From positions 10,855,367 to 10,919,366 of the forward strand of contig CAJINV010000003.1 of the NCBI GenBank assembly GCA_905178155.1: a DNA stretch of 64,000 nucleotides. The letters run 5' to 3'. Below the pieces are notes generated by a model. It was not told where the DNA came from. It saw only the letters and a program-made list of their open reading frames with translations, and did not search any database. The position numbers and the translations under genes are program-made. This document shows positions 45,601 through 55,729 of this stretch, one piece after another (the first letter of the stretch is position 1; each line of letters begins with the position of its first letter). Origin of the DNA: Amoebophrya sp. A120. Its lineage: Eukaryota > Sar > Dinophyceae > Syndiniales > Amoebophryaceae.

Positions 45601-48600
45601 GAAGCTCTTTATCTCGCCCGTGCTGGAGTTCGCCACCGAGTCCGCCGAGCCGGAGCGGCGGCAGGAGGTGCGGTTTTCCTGCCCCGAATGTTACGAGAGC
45701 GAGACCCTGGCGTTCCTCGACTACAACTGCTCCCAGGCGCTGCAGCCGTTTCTCAAGTTGGCAGAGATAGAAACCCGCGCGCAAAGTCTGAGTAGCTCCC
45801 TGCAAGCCGAGTGGACGTCTTTGCTGACGAGCCTCGAAAACACGCCCTCCTACTACGTCGCCACGAACGACGTGAGCGAGCACAAGTACCCGGACCCGAC
45901 CGACCACGGGATACCTGCCCCCGCGATTTCGCCGCTCGTCGACTTTGTCGCGGCGCACCTCTATCCGCAGATGACCACCACGGTGAAGAAAGCGATCCAT
46001 TTGGTGTACGACGCGAACCTCGACACGCCGTTGTTCTTGATCCCCTACAGCACCAACGTGACCGGCACGAGCGCGGTCAGTCCCGCTCCGCTAGAACCGC
46101 CCGGCGAGTTTCGGGCAATCGTCGGACTGGACGAGGCCGCTCAGCTATCCACTGCAAATTAATATCGACGATCTGGGCCCTCGGGGAGAGCTGTGCATTT
46201 GTTTGTGCCAATGGCTGTGCCATGCATCTTGCTTCTGCCATCAGAAGATTACAGATACAGATGAAACTAGGCAAGATTATGCTTTTTGCATCAGCTGCTT
46301 CTAGAGCTGGAGTATTGGTATGGCACGCGAAGCGTTATAGGTTTTGAGAAGCCCGCTCCCAAAACATGGGTACTCCTGTGAGAAATAGGGTATATCCGTT
46401 GCTGGAAAGAGACGTCAGCGCCATTTGGCACGCGTGCAACACCGATTTTTGTCTGCACGAGGTGGAGAATGAGTATCACAAAGGTGCAATGAACTCGTGG
46501 TCGAGACCCAGACATACACAAATTTGCGATGCATAGCAACAGGGGGAGTACTACCGCAAGCAGCTGACGAACACCCTCCCGGTGCACACCAACCTGGAGG
46601 CGTGTTGCGGGTTTCGGTACCAGCTCGTGTACCACGCTCGAAGCCTTCTTCAGCAGCCACGGTACCCGGTGAGTTTGGGAAACGACACGTGGTCCATGAG
46701 CGTGGACTTTAGCTACGCGGAGAAGGGCCGACATTACGAGCTTTGCATACGGAGGAACACCACTCTCCCAAGCGGACCGTCCAACTGGTATGTTTTCGTG
46801 AATCCGATCCCGAAACGGCTAGACATCACGATCAAGATGCTGAACCTGGAGCCGGCAAGGCTGCACTGTCCCGTGTGCGCGAAGCGCGCTAACAATCCCA
46901 ACGTGTACCAATCGCGACTCTATTTGACCGCCGAGCCGGTGTGTAACCCGTCCGGAAAACGCACCGAGGTACAGTACCTGCACACCAGCGCGCAATTGGT
47001 CACAATCGACGACGTGGTGCCCGGGTTCAACGCGCTGACTCGGCAAAATGCCAAGGTCATGCGTGTATCACAGGTGTACTTGTTACACAACTCCCCACGT
47101 TGTGGTTGTCCTTCTCGTTTGTCATGAAAAATGCCATCAAGAGGGAGAGCGGCCACATCCACCTTTGCCTTGTGACACTGTGTACCGCGTGGCAGGGTCG
47201 GAACCCGAAATTCCAGCGCTAGAGACCTTAATTACCAAATCTTTATTCAAAAAAGAGAGGCTCCTTTGCAACGCTTGGTCCCAGTCAACGCCTGCTGGGA
47301 CCACGATCCTATAAACATCGTGCCTGTCCGTTTTCATTCAGGGGTCGGGGGACTGCGGGGAGTTGTGCACTCTGATAGTGCGGCGGCCAGACTTACAAGA
47401 TGTGCATAGACGTTATGGAGCTCTCAAACGTTACATGCTCAACTGTTACATGATTTGTCATGCCAAATTAATGAGCATCAAGATCAACATCCACACGGTG
47501 AACGTGAAGGCACTTCGCGCAACAACTTTTGGAAGGGTTAAGCAGCAGCAGCACCTAGAAAATCTGTGCGGAATTTGCAATGCTACAAGTTATGGCAAAA
47601 ATCAATAGAAGAAAGGTCCTCGCACCTGTAGCATTGCAAATTCATGTGAATAAAGTTGAGAGTGTAACGCTTGAGCGCACCATATACGTAGATGGTCCGG
47701 GGCCGCTCGCGCCGCACACGAACCACTGGCACTTGCCGACCATGCGGTACGGGTACGCCAAACCGCACACGATTTTCGTGTCCCCCATTCTAACAGCGCA
47801 ACGGACCATCTACGATGAGGGCTCGCAAACAATCGACATGGTCTGCCCGGATCTGGTGTCCGCAGTAAATTTCCCGTACACAGCGACGATGTGCAAATGC
47901 GGATTCCGCATCCACGACGAATCTTATGCTTGCCTCCCATGCTAGAAGTCCTCAGTGGGACAAGTCGCGGCGTTACAGCACTCGTCTAAGTTGTTGGCTA
48001 ATAGAAATAATTTGTGATCCATTTTGTGCCACCAGCACGTCGTGTGCGGGAAATTATTTGTGTTGCATATCTGGGTTGCGTGGACGGGCAAAGCATCATC
48101 TTCCTGGAGCAGTTTGAGGCTGGGAAGGACCTGCTTTTGATCTGCAAGAACCAGGGGCTGGACAGGCGGTCGGATCCGTTGCCGCAGGTGGACGTGGCCA
48201 AGTTGACGGCGGTCGCGAACAACTTCCGCGTCACGGTGAACTCGGCCCAACTGGTCCCAGGGTGGTACCGGATCTGCTTCGACTACGACGGAGTGAGCGG
48301 CGCCCTGGTCCCCGGTTGGTCCGAGCACGACGTTTACAACTCGGGGGTGTACAACGCGTTCTCCACGGGCCTCGCCAAAACCACTAGCATGTCGGTCTTC
48401 GTGAACTGCAACGGCTGCTCCGAGGCCACCACCATCGCCTACTTCAGTCGCGATTGCGAAGTCACATACACTATCCAGAAGAAAAACGTTCTTCCAGCAC
48501 CTCAGTCTCAGAGTTGTCATGCAAACGTGCAAGCTTCACAAGTACAAGTTGAAGTTTCTCATGCGCAGCCCCATGGGGTGGTGGAGCATACTGTAATACT

Positions 48601-51600
48601 GTCTGGCAGGAGTTTGTCGTGCTAGAATCAGGGTAAGGAGGTAGATTTGTAATGCAGCTACAATTGCCAAACGCGATTAAGTACACTGCGAGCGCCAATA
48701 AAACCTTTTATGCGCGCCAGCCAAAAGTAGGAAAATCCTGATCTTGACTCTGAGGTGAGGACGTTTTTGTTCACAATATACACTGTTTTTGGAAACAACC
48801 GCACACCAAGGCTGAAGGTGGAAAGGATTACGCAGGTGGGTTTCCCCTACGGGTGGCGGCTCACCGGAGACACCAGTCTGCTCACCTATTCCTGGTCGTA
48901 CCGGCTATGCCTCAGCGTCAGCGGAAACACCACGCAGGAACCTATTGGGACAAGTTTGAAATTTTACGTGTCCCCGCTAGAAAATGTATACAACTTTTAT
49001 TATATTGATTCACAGTCCTCTCGTCTTACACTTCTGATGTGGCGCTTTGAAAATATCTGGTTGCTAATACTTAATTGCTTCGTTGACTATTTCTGCTTCA
49101 AGTTGAAGTTGTTCGCATGGCTACGTACAAAATTGGGATGCTTCGTGCGGTGTTTTTATTTGCCATATAAATAAAACTACAAGATATCCACACAACGGAG
49201 TCGTGAGTTGGGTACCAGTTATTTTTCCAATATAACCAAACACAGGTGAACATGATGACCGTGTTGCCGCTCGAGTTCCTGATGTATCGGTTCACCTGTT
49301 TTGCCTGCGACACAAGCATGATCGCCTACATTAGTTACCAGTGCGACACGCAGGATGGGTTGAATCCGGTGTACCGGAAGGAGGGCTATTTCGATTTGTA
49401 CATATGCTCTGCAAAAGTATCGCACTGGCAGTAATTGCAGTCATGCATAAGAAATTTTTTTCTTAAGGTGTATCAGCATGACATCCGTTTCCCATGCTGG
49501 GCTAATTTGTCATGCGATTCAATATACTAGTAGGCGCGATACTTTTGCAATGCATAGCACACCTCGCAAAGCAACTTTCTGAAGCGAGACAAGGTCCTAT
49601 CAGAGCGCAAAACCACTCGGAGACGTCCCCCTCTGCTAGCATGAACGCCAGGGAAGGCAGAAGCTATACCAGGAGTGCAGAATTACACAAAGTTTGTGTG
49701 TGAAGAAGATAGGTTCTTCATGTTGCACCGACTGCAGATCTGTATGGATGCTCGTTGGTCATGCAAGAAGTGCTTCCAGAAGGCAACACCAGGATACAAC
49801 AGTAAATGTGGGGAGCCGGAACGTCGAGGAGTTGTGCACAGTCATAGGGCCGCGCCGAGCAACCGACCGAGTTCGATTGGGCCCTGGAGATCGATGCCGC
49901 GAACCCGCTTCCCGGCCTGCGTCTATCCTGAGTAATTAATAGCTGTTGTAGCCGCACTCCCAGGACATTGTGACAAATCCACGCTGGTATCATCCTGGTT
50001 AGGGCATGGACGACCCTCTCGCAAGACAGTAGAGAACGCCTCTCAACAACAACATTTGGAGCCGCTTGTATGAGACGCACACACGACATGATAACCCGGG
50101 AATCATGGAAATTTGTATGACGTCAGCATCTGGTGTGAGTACAACTACGTTATTTTTACACAGGATGGCTTCCCGGACGACACTACAGTTTATGTGTGTT
50201 GCAAAACGGTGAATTGGGAAACGCGGTGCCGAACATCTACACCACCCCGATTTTGAAGAAACCTCTGTGGAACTGGCGCCCGTCCAACTTCTCCAGCTCA
50301 ACCTTCACAGCCGCGATCGGAGACAATGTGTGGATCTACAATGAGCCGGAGCCTTTGTACATTCACCCGGGCGGGATGACGGTGTGTGCGTGGTTTCAAA
50401 TGACGCCTTTCGACTATCAGACCAAGACCAAACCCTTCTTCCCGCTGAATCCCATCATCGATGGCGAGCGGTACGGCATCAACATCATGGCCAACACGCT
50501 GGAGATATCTTTTGTAAAGACGACGCACCCGCCATCCCATAGTCAAGACGGGAATTATTCTGCAAGACAAATAAATCCAAAACTTGTATATGGGAGTCAT
50601 GCGTCGGCGACGTGACAAGCTTGGCTATAATGCTGCGTTGCCGTGCCAAGCTAGTCCGGACGCGTCGCAAGTCCGCTCTCTTTTCCTGCACTTCGACTTC
50701 GCCCGACAATTTTACTTACAGACATGACGTAGACTAGAAAAATGCCAGCCGGGTCGCGCGAGATGTTTTGCGCAAGCAGATTTGCATGACAATCCTGAGG
50801 GCGCGGCGGGGACGTCTTTACTCAGGACAGGAAATCAACTTCTTCGTGCGTGACGACATGATATGCGTTTGAAATATGTCTGGGCGGTCTGGAAAGATGC
50901 AGGCAATATGTCTTTTTCGTTTTTACTGATGGAAGCAGCTAGACCAGCGCATGGCAGCATCAAGTGCAGCTGCATTTGTTGATTTACTTCTCCGCCTCTT
51001 GGTTGCGAATTCATTTTCATTGGTGGTAATTCATGTATTTTACAGTTTTAATCGGGCTTGCAGCAGCTCAACCACTGGAAAACTCGCTTTTATTCCTCTG
51101 CATCTGTCAGAGATGTCTATTTTGCCTTCGAAATCTTGCATCTCTGACATTTTTGTAATTGCGGTTGATACCTGACGGAGGGCTACAAGAAGGGTATCAC
51201 GTGCGGCGTGACCACGGGCATCCATCATGTCTGCGGTGTGTGGCAGGCCACGAGGGAGAGCATCGGGCAGGGACGTTTTCTGTACTTCACAAGTTTGAAG
51301 ATTTTCCTCGACGGCCGCATTTGCAACGAGAAGCCGTACGAGGGAACCGGCGTGATAGAAAAGGACTGGGACTACCTGTACACCATGGTGGGCGCGGAAC
51401 GGCGCTACATGACGGAATTCGAAGGCAGCATCTGGGATGCCCGGGTCTACGATGAACCATTCCATGATCGCCTGATTTATTCCCTGAAAATTACTTAACC
51501 ATCCCCGTCCAGTTTGTCACGCTCACGCGAGACATGTTAGTAAGTAGTAAAGTCACGGCTTTGCAGTCATGCAAAAACTGTATGGGAGTGGTAAATTTTG

Positions 51601-54600
51601 AGGGAATAGGATTGAGCAGATTTACGAGGAAGGCTACGCCTACCCTGCGCTCTCGCAATCTCTCGTGCGCTCGAATGAAACAGACGTACTAGCTTTCATG
51701 CGGGTTTGTTATCACTGCGATTTCTAAGTTCGTTGCCACAACAGAAAAGGCCTTTCTTTCTCATGTTTCTGTTTCCTGTTGTGTTAGTAAGTAGATTTAT
51801 GGAATGAAGAATGAAGCGCCATGCTGCACGACTCCTCTAGTTTTGAAACGAACGTCGAAATTCAAAAATACAACAGATCTACTTTTATTGTTACGTACCC
51901 TGCCTGGGCAGCAAGGTGGTTCTTTCGACTGACTGCGATGATCTCGAGGATCCGAGCAAGCGCGGGGAATTCGGGTCGGTAACAACGCAGCGGGCTGGTG
52001 TAATGGACATTCTGCCCACGACACCGGGTGGCGTCTACATATCGCACCAAAAAGTGCTAACATTAGAGGACGGATTTCGTACCCAGTAATACATCAGGAT
52101 TCAGGAAAGGCGGCCAGCTTTGGATGAATTGCATGATATCATGCAAGCATTCTAGGAATTTTTTTGTCAATGCCCTAAAGATTAGTCGAAGCCGTTCTTT
52201 GCGCTAGCATTTTTTTTTGTTTGATACTGGAATTTATGTTTCAAGATTCAAGACCCGCCGATCAATTTTTCGCCGTACAATCCGAAGTACGGTGACACAG
52301 GGGTGCGCGTGTTCGTTCGTCCCAGGATTCATCTTGTGCAAGTTGTGAGTATTCAGGTTTCCAGTGCGCAGGTGATGGTGATTCAGGAGGCAACTTCGTT
52401 GTTTGCGTGCCAGCCCTTGCTGCCGGAAGAGGTAGGGGAGACGTTCCTGGTGTTACCCACCTGGATTCGGGAACGGGGCATCCTCGCGAGTGGTTGGACC
52501 CAACTCCCCGCGGAGAAAGCCCTGTCCGAGTATGGGGTCTCCTCCGACGTGCCGCTCTATCAGGGATTCGTTCCGTTGGACAAACTCACGCCAGACGTGG
52601 GCTACACGGTCTACTGCGCCGCGCACCTAAACGAGGACGAAATCTGGATCCGCCCGTTTCGAACACAGGTGGCTGCGATCTTTACAGCCAAACTGCGCAT
52701 TCACGACGTGCAGCAGGGCCATCTGCAGTATGGAATGCACAAAAACTACTACGTCCCCGCCGTCCCAGCTTCGTCATCGACAAATCTGCATGCCTGAAAT
52801 GTTTCTCATGCGCAGCCTGCCTATGAGGAGTGTTTTCTACCGCTAGCGTCAGGAGTTTTCGTTTTGGTGTCATGGCCTGAGTAGCATAATGTCATCGATT
52901 TCTGATCCAACTGCTTCCGCTTCGCTAAGCACGGCTACACTTCAACTAGGCCTCAAGTTGCAATCTGCAACAGTCAAACCTAAAACTTCTCGGCTTGTGC
53001 AACAGAGTGACACAGCAGCTGTCATCTTGGCTATGGGTGCTGGGGGATGTTTTTACAGACGATATGCAGTCGCCCTACCACAATGGCCTCGTTATTCGTG
53101 CGACGGCACAGGGTTCGACCTTTGTCCAGTGTCGACTCGTCGGGCCCAACCGGATTTACCTCGCGAACTCTCCAAGTGCGCGGGAAGGCGAAGCGCCCGA
53201 CGGCAGCACGCTCAACAGCACAGTACCGGGACAAACCATCTACAAAGGTGTAGTTTATTGCTCTTCTTGTTATTCTTGTGATGTTGTCGGTCGCGACGCT
53301 CTGCTCAACAAAGAAATGGAAAATGGTCAGAAGTAGTTGTCGTGGTTGATAACTCCTCTACTAAAATATGAAAATAATATAGAATTGTTGTTGTCGTGGT
53401 TGCAGTACTTGCACAAGTCCTTATGTATGGTCCTCCTCTGATGTACTAGTTCTAGTTCTCGTAGTTCTGTGATCCACAGCACACCAACAGGGCCATCGTG
53501 TTTCAAGTCGAGCGCCGTACCTCCCTACCAGCTGTCGGATTTCCTGTATCCGACGACGGGTCCCGAGAACGGGACTGCGGCTGGGTGCGGGTACAGCAAC
53601 CTCACCTACTGCCCGGACTACTGCAGCGTCGGGATCGACGGGTTGTACCCGGCCTCGGACTATGAGTTTGAGTGCTGGACCTTGTCCGTGCCCCACGAGC
53701 GCCTGAACGGCACCGGGCGCACCGCGGTGCCCCCGCTCGCGTGCGGCGGGTTTCTGTGCGTGGCCCTGGATTCCCTCACGGGAATGTTGACGGAATGGAA
53801 CGTGTCCGCCACCCGTTACCTGCCGACCGCCAGCAACTTTCCTCTCCGGACGGTGGACACAAACGGGCAGACCTCCTGTGGTGTGCTGGCCGCCGACGTG
53901 CGTGTGGACGTGCAGATGACCAACCACCACGTGGAGTGTGTGGGGGTGCAGGCAAGTTTGTTCCAGGACACCACCCAGCCGTTCTTCTCCGTCTCCCTCG
54001 GCGAGTTCCACAAGTGCAGCGTCAGCCGCGGCCTCATCGCCAGTTTGAAGTGCGCCGGTGATGTATCCAATCGAAAAGAGTAGTAGCCCCAGTGGTTGTA
54101 GTAGTTCCAGAACATCAAAAAACGTTTCTCTCGCGGCGAATTTTTCACATTCAAAGAAGAAGAGCCTCCCTTTGGGGGCTGCTTGCATGAAAGGATTGGG
54201 ACTCGCTCCTGGTGCGGGTCTTTCAGATTGTGGGCGCGCGAGCACATGATCCACGCGTGATTCCGTACATGACAAGCTCGAGTTCATCTTTCTTGGCCTT
54301 TTTGCAATGCAGTTTCTTATTGAAGAACCTCAACCTGCATCGAACTCGAAGGCGCGCACTTGTCCACCTCCTGCGGTGGCAACTGTTTCCAGGAGTAGTT
54401 GGTGGTATTGCAGCTACTACGGAAGTAGTGGTCGTGGTCGGGCCGAGTTCTGGACCGGCAACCAGGGGACTTGTTTTCATGTTGATATGACGACCGGTGG
54501 GGGCAGTTAGTCACGCTCCGTGGCGAGGAGCTGGTGACCAACTACCTAGACGTTTCGTGCGGCTGGACGCACTGCTGCGCACTGTCGACAACCTTTGCGC

Positions 54601-55729
54601 TCAAGTGCTGGGGCTACCTGCCCAGCGAGGTAGCCGCCCCCGCGGGGGAGGTGCGGTTTGTGCAGGTGTCCAGCGGCCGCGGCTACAGCTGTGGGGTACG
54701 CGCCGACGACCGGCGGGTGCAGTGCTGGGGCACGAACGAGTTCTATCCCAAGAAAATGAATGCGCTTACATGTTACAGTCATGCGTTAGCGTTCGGTGGA
54801 AATTCAGCATCGAAAAGTAAGAAAGTAGTTTCGCACCATGTAGTGTTGACAAAGAAAGGTTTTCATTGAGGATACTATCCTGATGATCTCTGAGTCTGAC
54901 TCTGCATGACAACGCATGAGACTTCTGGGCTCGCGTGCTTAATATCCGGCATGACAGACCTTGCCCGTCGTCTTGCCTAGTCTGCGAGAACGCATCAAGG
55001 CCCGGTGTTGTAACTGTAGTTGTCGTACCTTTTTTCTTTGCATTCGTTTGGGCAGTCCATTCCCAGCAACGCCACCCTGCGCGACCTCGCTTTCGAACGG
55101 GTTGCGTGCGGGGTTCACCACACGTGCGGGATTCTGCAAGGCAGCCGGAAGATATCACGGGAAAAAGTGTTAACGTTAACGGAATTTGTGATGCGGCAAC
55201 GCATCACAAAACGTGTCAGAATTTGTCATGCATAGCATGCATATTTATTGGGCTACATTTGTGATGCATGGCTGCCATCTGTGAAAACCGTTAACGTTAA
55301 CACTTTTCCTTGGGATAGAAGATCGCGTGCTGGGGCGCGTTTGAGCTGGGGCAGCTGGATTTGGGTGCGGAAGTGGAGCAGGACGAGTTCATTAATGTGG
55401 CGGTCGGTTCCTACCACGCGTGCGGATTGAACCTGCACGGGTTTGCGCGGTGCTGGGGCCCAGGGATTCGGGAGGACGCCCTGATTCAGAATTTTACGCA
55501 CCAGGCCCTACTGAAACAGGACCCGGACCGGACCTTCGACTACAATCTGACCGCTCTGCAGGAAGATTTCGTCTTCTACATACCGAGGGAGCGAAAGGCT
55601 TTGTCCTACAAAACGATCAACTTTTTGCCTTTGACGAGCAAGTTTGGGTTCGTGTCCGCCGGAAGCGGGGCGTCCGGGATCCCGAACAATTTTTCGATGT
55701 CCGACCCGGTATATCATAGGACCAGGTAG
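36638..55729 (+). CDS. Giant predicted surface protein with novel repeats, LamG-like and RCC1-like domains
   Basis: 26 exons: 36638-37003, 37313-37385, 37814-38418, 38744-40369, 40643-41831, 42124-43924, 44187-44401, 44703-46145, 46541-47065, 47383-47413, 47690-47856, 48075-48471, 48784-48985, 49246-49402, 49562-49597, 49852-49923, 50173-50513, 51181-51477, 51614-51703, 51916-52039, 52232-52728, 53070-53247, 53491-54063, 54493-54743, 55059-55152, 55323-55729. The sum is 11,757 nt, one frame, about 3,918 residues. A hydrophobic stretch (FIYLILCTVLVLGLSMQEVA, near residue 95) is a late signal anchor. The bulk repeats a unit of roughly 130-220 residues: a Tyr-x-x-Cys strand (HYYLCLDLDG, WYRICFDYDG, FYYLCVDVDG, RYSVCIDYDG), a strand near (Y/F)(V/I)SP, and often Cys-x2-Cys followed by LAFL..C. 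A laminin-G-like domain lies at about 50200-51470 (HVCGVWQ, LKIFLDGRICN, FEGSIWDARVYD). RCC1-like repeats at about 54500-55640 (VSCGWTHCCAL, VACGVHHTCGI, VAVGSYHACGL, each before CWG). Likely secreted or membrane-bound; role unknown. The end may be premature, since the last RCC1 repeat is incomplete. Confidence 0.85.
37004..37307 (+). mobile_element. Introner element 1 of giant gene
   Basis: TATCGCCAGCAAATATG.. against revcomp of the right end TATGGACTGCAAATATT; repeats TGCAA/CGCAG; joins SSPVQ to VPQLIMSG. Confidence 0.8.
37386..37808 (+). mobile_element. Introner element 2 of giant gene (CGAAAT subfamily)
   Basis: TATGGAAGTGTCTGGGTTG against revcomp TATGGAAGCGCAAAGGTCG; repeats GAAGG/GGAGG. 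Ends match the polycystin introners. Joins VNALEK to GDPFACGN. Confidence 0.87.
38419..38738 (+). mobile_element. Introner element 3 of giant gene
   Basis: TATCCAGAAAAACAAAAC against revcomp TGTCCAGGAAAAAAAATA; repeats AGGTG/AATTG; joins YNLTEV to YLTLDLRKLYG. Confidence 0.8.
40370..40637 (+). mobile_element. Introner element 4 of giant gene
   Basis: TATGCAACATTGCAAAAGTA against revcomp TATGCTCTGCAAAAGTAA; repeats CGGTG/CGGCA; joins FVNPV to RRFVPKG. TTTGTCATGC at 40466. Carries the GC-rich module 40520-40590. Confidence 0.87.
40520..40590 (+). repeat. Shared internal introner module, copy A
   Basis: About 70 bp (CCCACCCCCCGGGGAGGGGA, then GGCCTGTGG.., then an ATG/ACG triplet run) nearly identical to 44453-44523, with about four mismatches. 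Confidence 0.9.
41832..42118 (+). mobile_element. Introner element 5 of giant gene
   Basis: TATGCATTGCAAATTATG against revcomp TATGCCTTGCAAATATG; repeats GGATG/GGACG; joins TITEQD to ALDDNFTQ. TTTGTCATGC at 41877. Confidence 0.88.
43925..44186 (+). other. GT-AG intron of giant gene
   Basis: Donor AAG/GTAAGAAA, acceptor AACATCAG; joins AILVTR to YCTSECDHAKG in frame. No TIR seen. Confidence 0.8.
44402..44697 (+). mobile_element. Introner element 6 of giant gene
   Basis: Inner TIRs ACTGTATACATAATTTGCC against revcomp GCTGTATACATGAATTTGTG; repeats AGACG/GAACG; joins ITGISD to AIRMRLLVETE. Outer ends are less clear than in other copies, and an alternative ACGTT repeat exists but breaks the frame. 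Confidence 0.75.
44453..44523 (+). repeat. Shared internal introner module, copy B
   Basis: Second copy of the 40520-40590 sequence, inside an introner whose terminal repeats belong to a different subfamily. Confidence 0.9.
46146..46535 (+). mobile_element. Introner element 7 of giant gene
   Basis: TATCCACTGCAAATTAATAT against revcomp TATGCATCGCAAATTTGTG; repeats TCAGC/GCAAC; joins LDEAAQ to QGEYYRKQL. Confidence 0.85.
47066..47377 (+). mobile_element. Introner element 8 of giant gene
   Basis: TATCACAGGTG..CACAACTCCCC against revcomp TATCAGAGTGCACAACTCCC; repeats GCGTG/GTGCG; joins AKVMR to GGQTYKMCID. Confidence 0.83.
47414..47684 (+). mobile_element. Introner element 9 of giant gene
   Basis: TATGGAGCTCTCAAACGTTA against revcomp TATGGTGCGCTCAAGCGTTA, similar for 30 bp; repeats GACGT/TACGT. 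Joins YKMCID to VDGPGPL, rebuilding the YxxCxDxDG motif from a 31-nt exon. TTTGTCATGC at 47454. Confidence 0.93.
47857..48069 (+). mobile_element. Introner element 10 of giant gene
   Basis: Perfect duplication TCTGG (47852-47856, 48070-48074). TIRs share TTTCCCG(T/C)ACA..CGACG. Joins MVCPDL to GCVDGQSIIFL. Confidence 0.9.
48472..48778 (+). mobile_element. Introner element 11 of giant gene
   Basis: Perfect duplication TACAC (48467-48471, 48779-48783). TATCCAGAAGAAAAACGTTC against revcomp TATTGTGAACAAAAACGTCC. Joins DCEVTY to TVFGNNR. Confidence 0.92.
48986..49245 (+). other. GT-AG intron of giant gene
   Basis: Donor AAT/GTATAC, acceptor AACACAG; joins YVSPLEN to VNMMTVLPLEF. No clear TIR. 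Confidence 0.75.
49403..49556 (+). mobile_element. Introner element 12 of giant gene
   Basis: TATGCTCTGCAAAAGTATCG against revcomp TATGCATTGCAAAAGTATCG, the clearest copy of this TIR type; repeats GTACA/GCACA; TTTGTCATGC at 49506. Joins GYFDLY to TSQSNFLKRD. Confidence 0.93.
49598..49846 (+). mobile_element. Introner element 13 of giant gene
   Basis: TATCAGAGCGCAAAACCACT against revcomp TATGACTGTGCACAACTCCT; repeats GGTCC/GGGCC. Joins KRDKV to RAEQPTEFDWAL; the preceding exon is only 36 nt. Confidence 0.85.
49924..50167 (+). mobile_element. Introner element 14 of giant gene
   Basis: TATCCTGAGTAATTAATAGC against revcomp CATCCTGTGTAAAAATAACG; repeats GCGTC/GCTTC. Joins NPLPGLR to PGRHYSLCVLQNG. 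Confidence 0.88.
50514..51180 (+). other. GT-AG intron of giant gene
   Basis: Donor TTT/GTAAAG, acceptor TGACGGAG; joins TLEISF to GYKKGITCG within the LamG-like domain. 667 nt, with a small inverted repeat GTCAGAGATG..CATCTCTGAC near 51108-51151. Confidence 0.7.
51478..51608 (+). mobile_element. Introner element 15 of giant gene
   Basis: 131 bp. TATTCCCTGAAAATTACTTA against revcomp TATTCCCTCAAAATTTACCA; repeats TGATT/GGATT. Joins FHDRLI to EQIYEEGYAYP. Confidence 0.9.
51704..51915 (+). other. GT-AG intron of giant gene
   Basis: Donor GCGG/GTTTGT, acceptor GGGCAGCAAG; joins VLAFMR to VVLSTDCDDLED in frame. Acceptor choice is less certain than the donor. Confidence 0.65.
52040..52226 (+). 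mobile_element. Introner element 16 of giant gene
   Basis: TATCGCACCAAAAAGTGCTA against revcomp TATCAAACAAAAAAAAATGC; repeats CTACA/CTGGA. Joins TPGGVY to NLCFKIQDPPI, rebuilding a YxLC motif. Confidence 0.83.
52729..53064 (+). mobile_element. Introner element 17 of giant gene
   Basis: Perfect duplication TGCAG (52724-52728, 53065-53069). TATGGAATGCACAAAAAC against revcomp TATCGTCTGTAAAAACAT. Joins QQGHLQ to SPYHNGLVIR. Confidence 0.88.
53248..53490 (+). other. GT-AG intron of giant gene
   Basis: Donor AAAG/GTGTAG, acceptor ACACCAACAG; joins GQTIYK to GPSCFKSSAVP in frame. Confidence 0.72.
54064..54487 (+). mobile_element. Introner element 18 of giant gene
   Basis: TATCCAATCGAAAAGAGTAG against revcomp TATCAACATGAAAACAAG; repeats TGATG/TGACG. 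Joins KCAGD to DRWGQLVTLRGEE, the start of the first RCC1-like repeat. Confidence 0.85.
54744..55053 (+). mobile_element. Introner element 19 of giant gene
   Basis: TATCCCAAGAAAATGAATGC against revcomp GCCCAAACGAATGC; repeats AGTTC/AGTCC. Joins CWGTNEF to IPSNATLRDLAF. Confidence 0.8.
55153..55317 (+). mobile_element. Introner element 20 of giant gene (palindrome subfamily)
   Basis: Perfect duplication GAAGA (55148-55152, 55318-55322). Both TIRs carry the self-complementary GTTAACGTTAAC followed by GG. TTTGTCATGC at 55222. Joins QGSRK to IACWGAFELGQL. Confidence 0.93.

Noticed and set aside
44684-46000. Minus-strand ORF of 438 codons
   Set aside because: Antisense of a giant-gene exon that carries repeated YxxC motifs on the + strand; composition typical of a shadow.
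49598-49711. Shorter introner ending GATA at 49711 with repeat GGTTC
   Set aside because: Target repeat fits, but the downstream frame soon stops; the longer element to 49846 pairs better and continues the protein repeat.
51107-51152. Hairpin as possible ncRNA or terminator
   Set aside because: A short inverted repeat inside a GT-AG intron with no other support.
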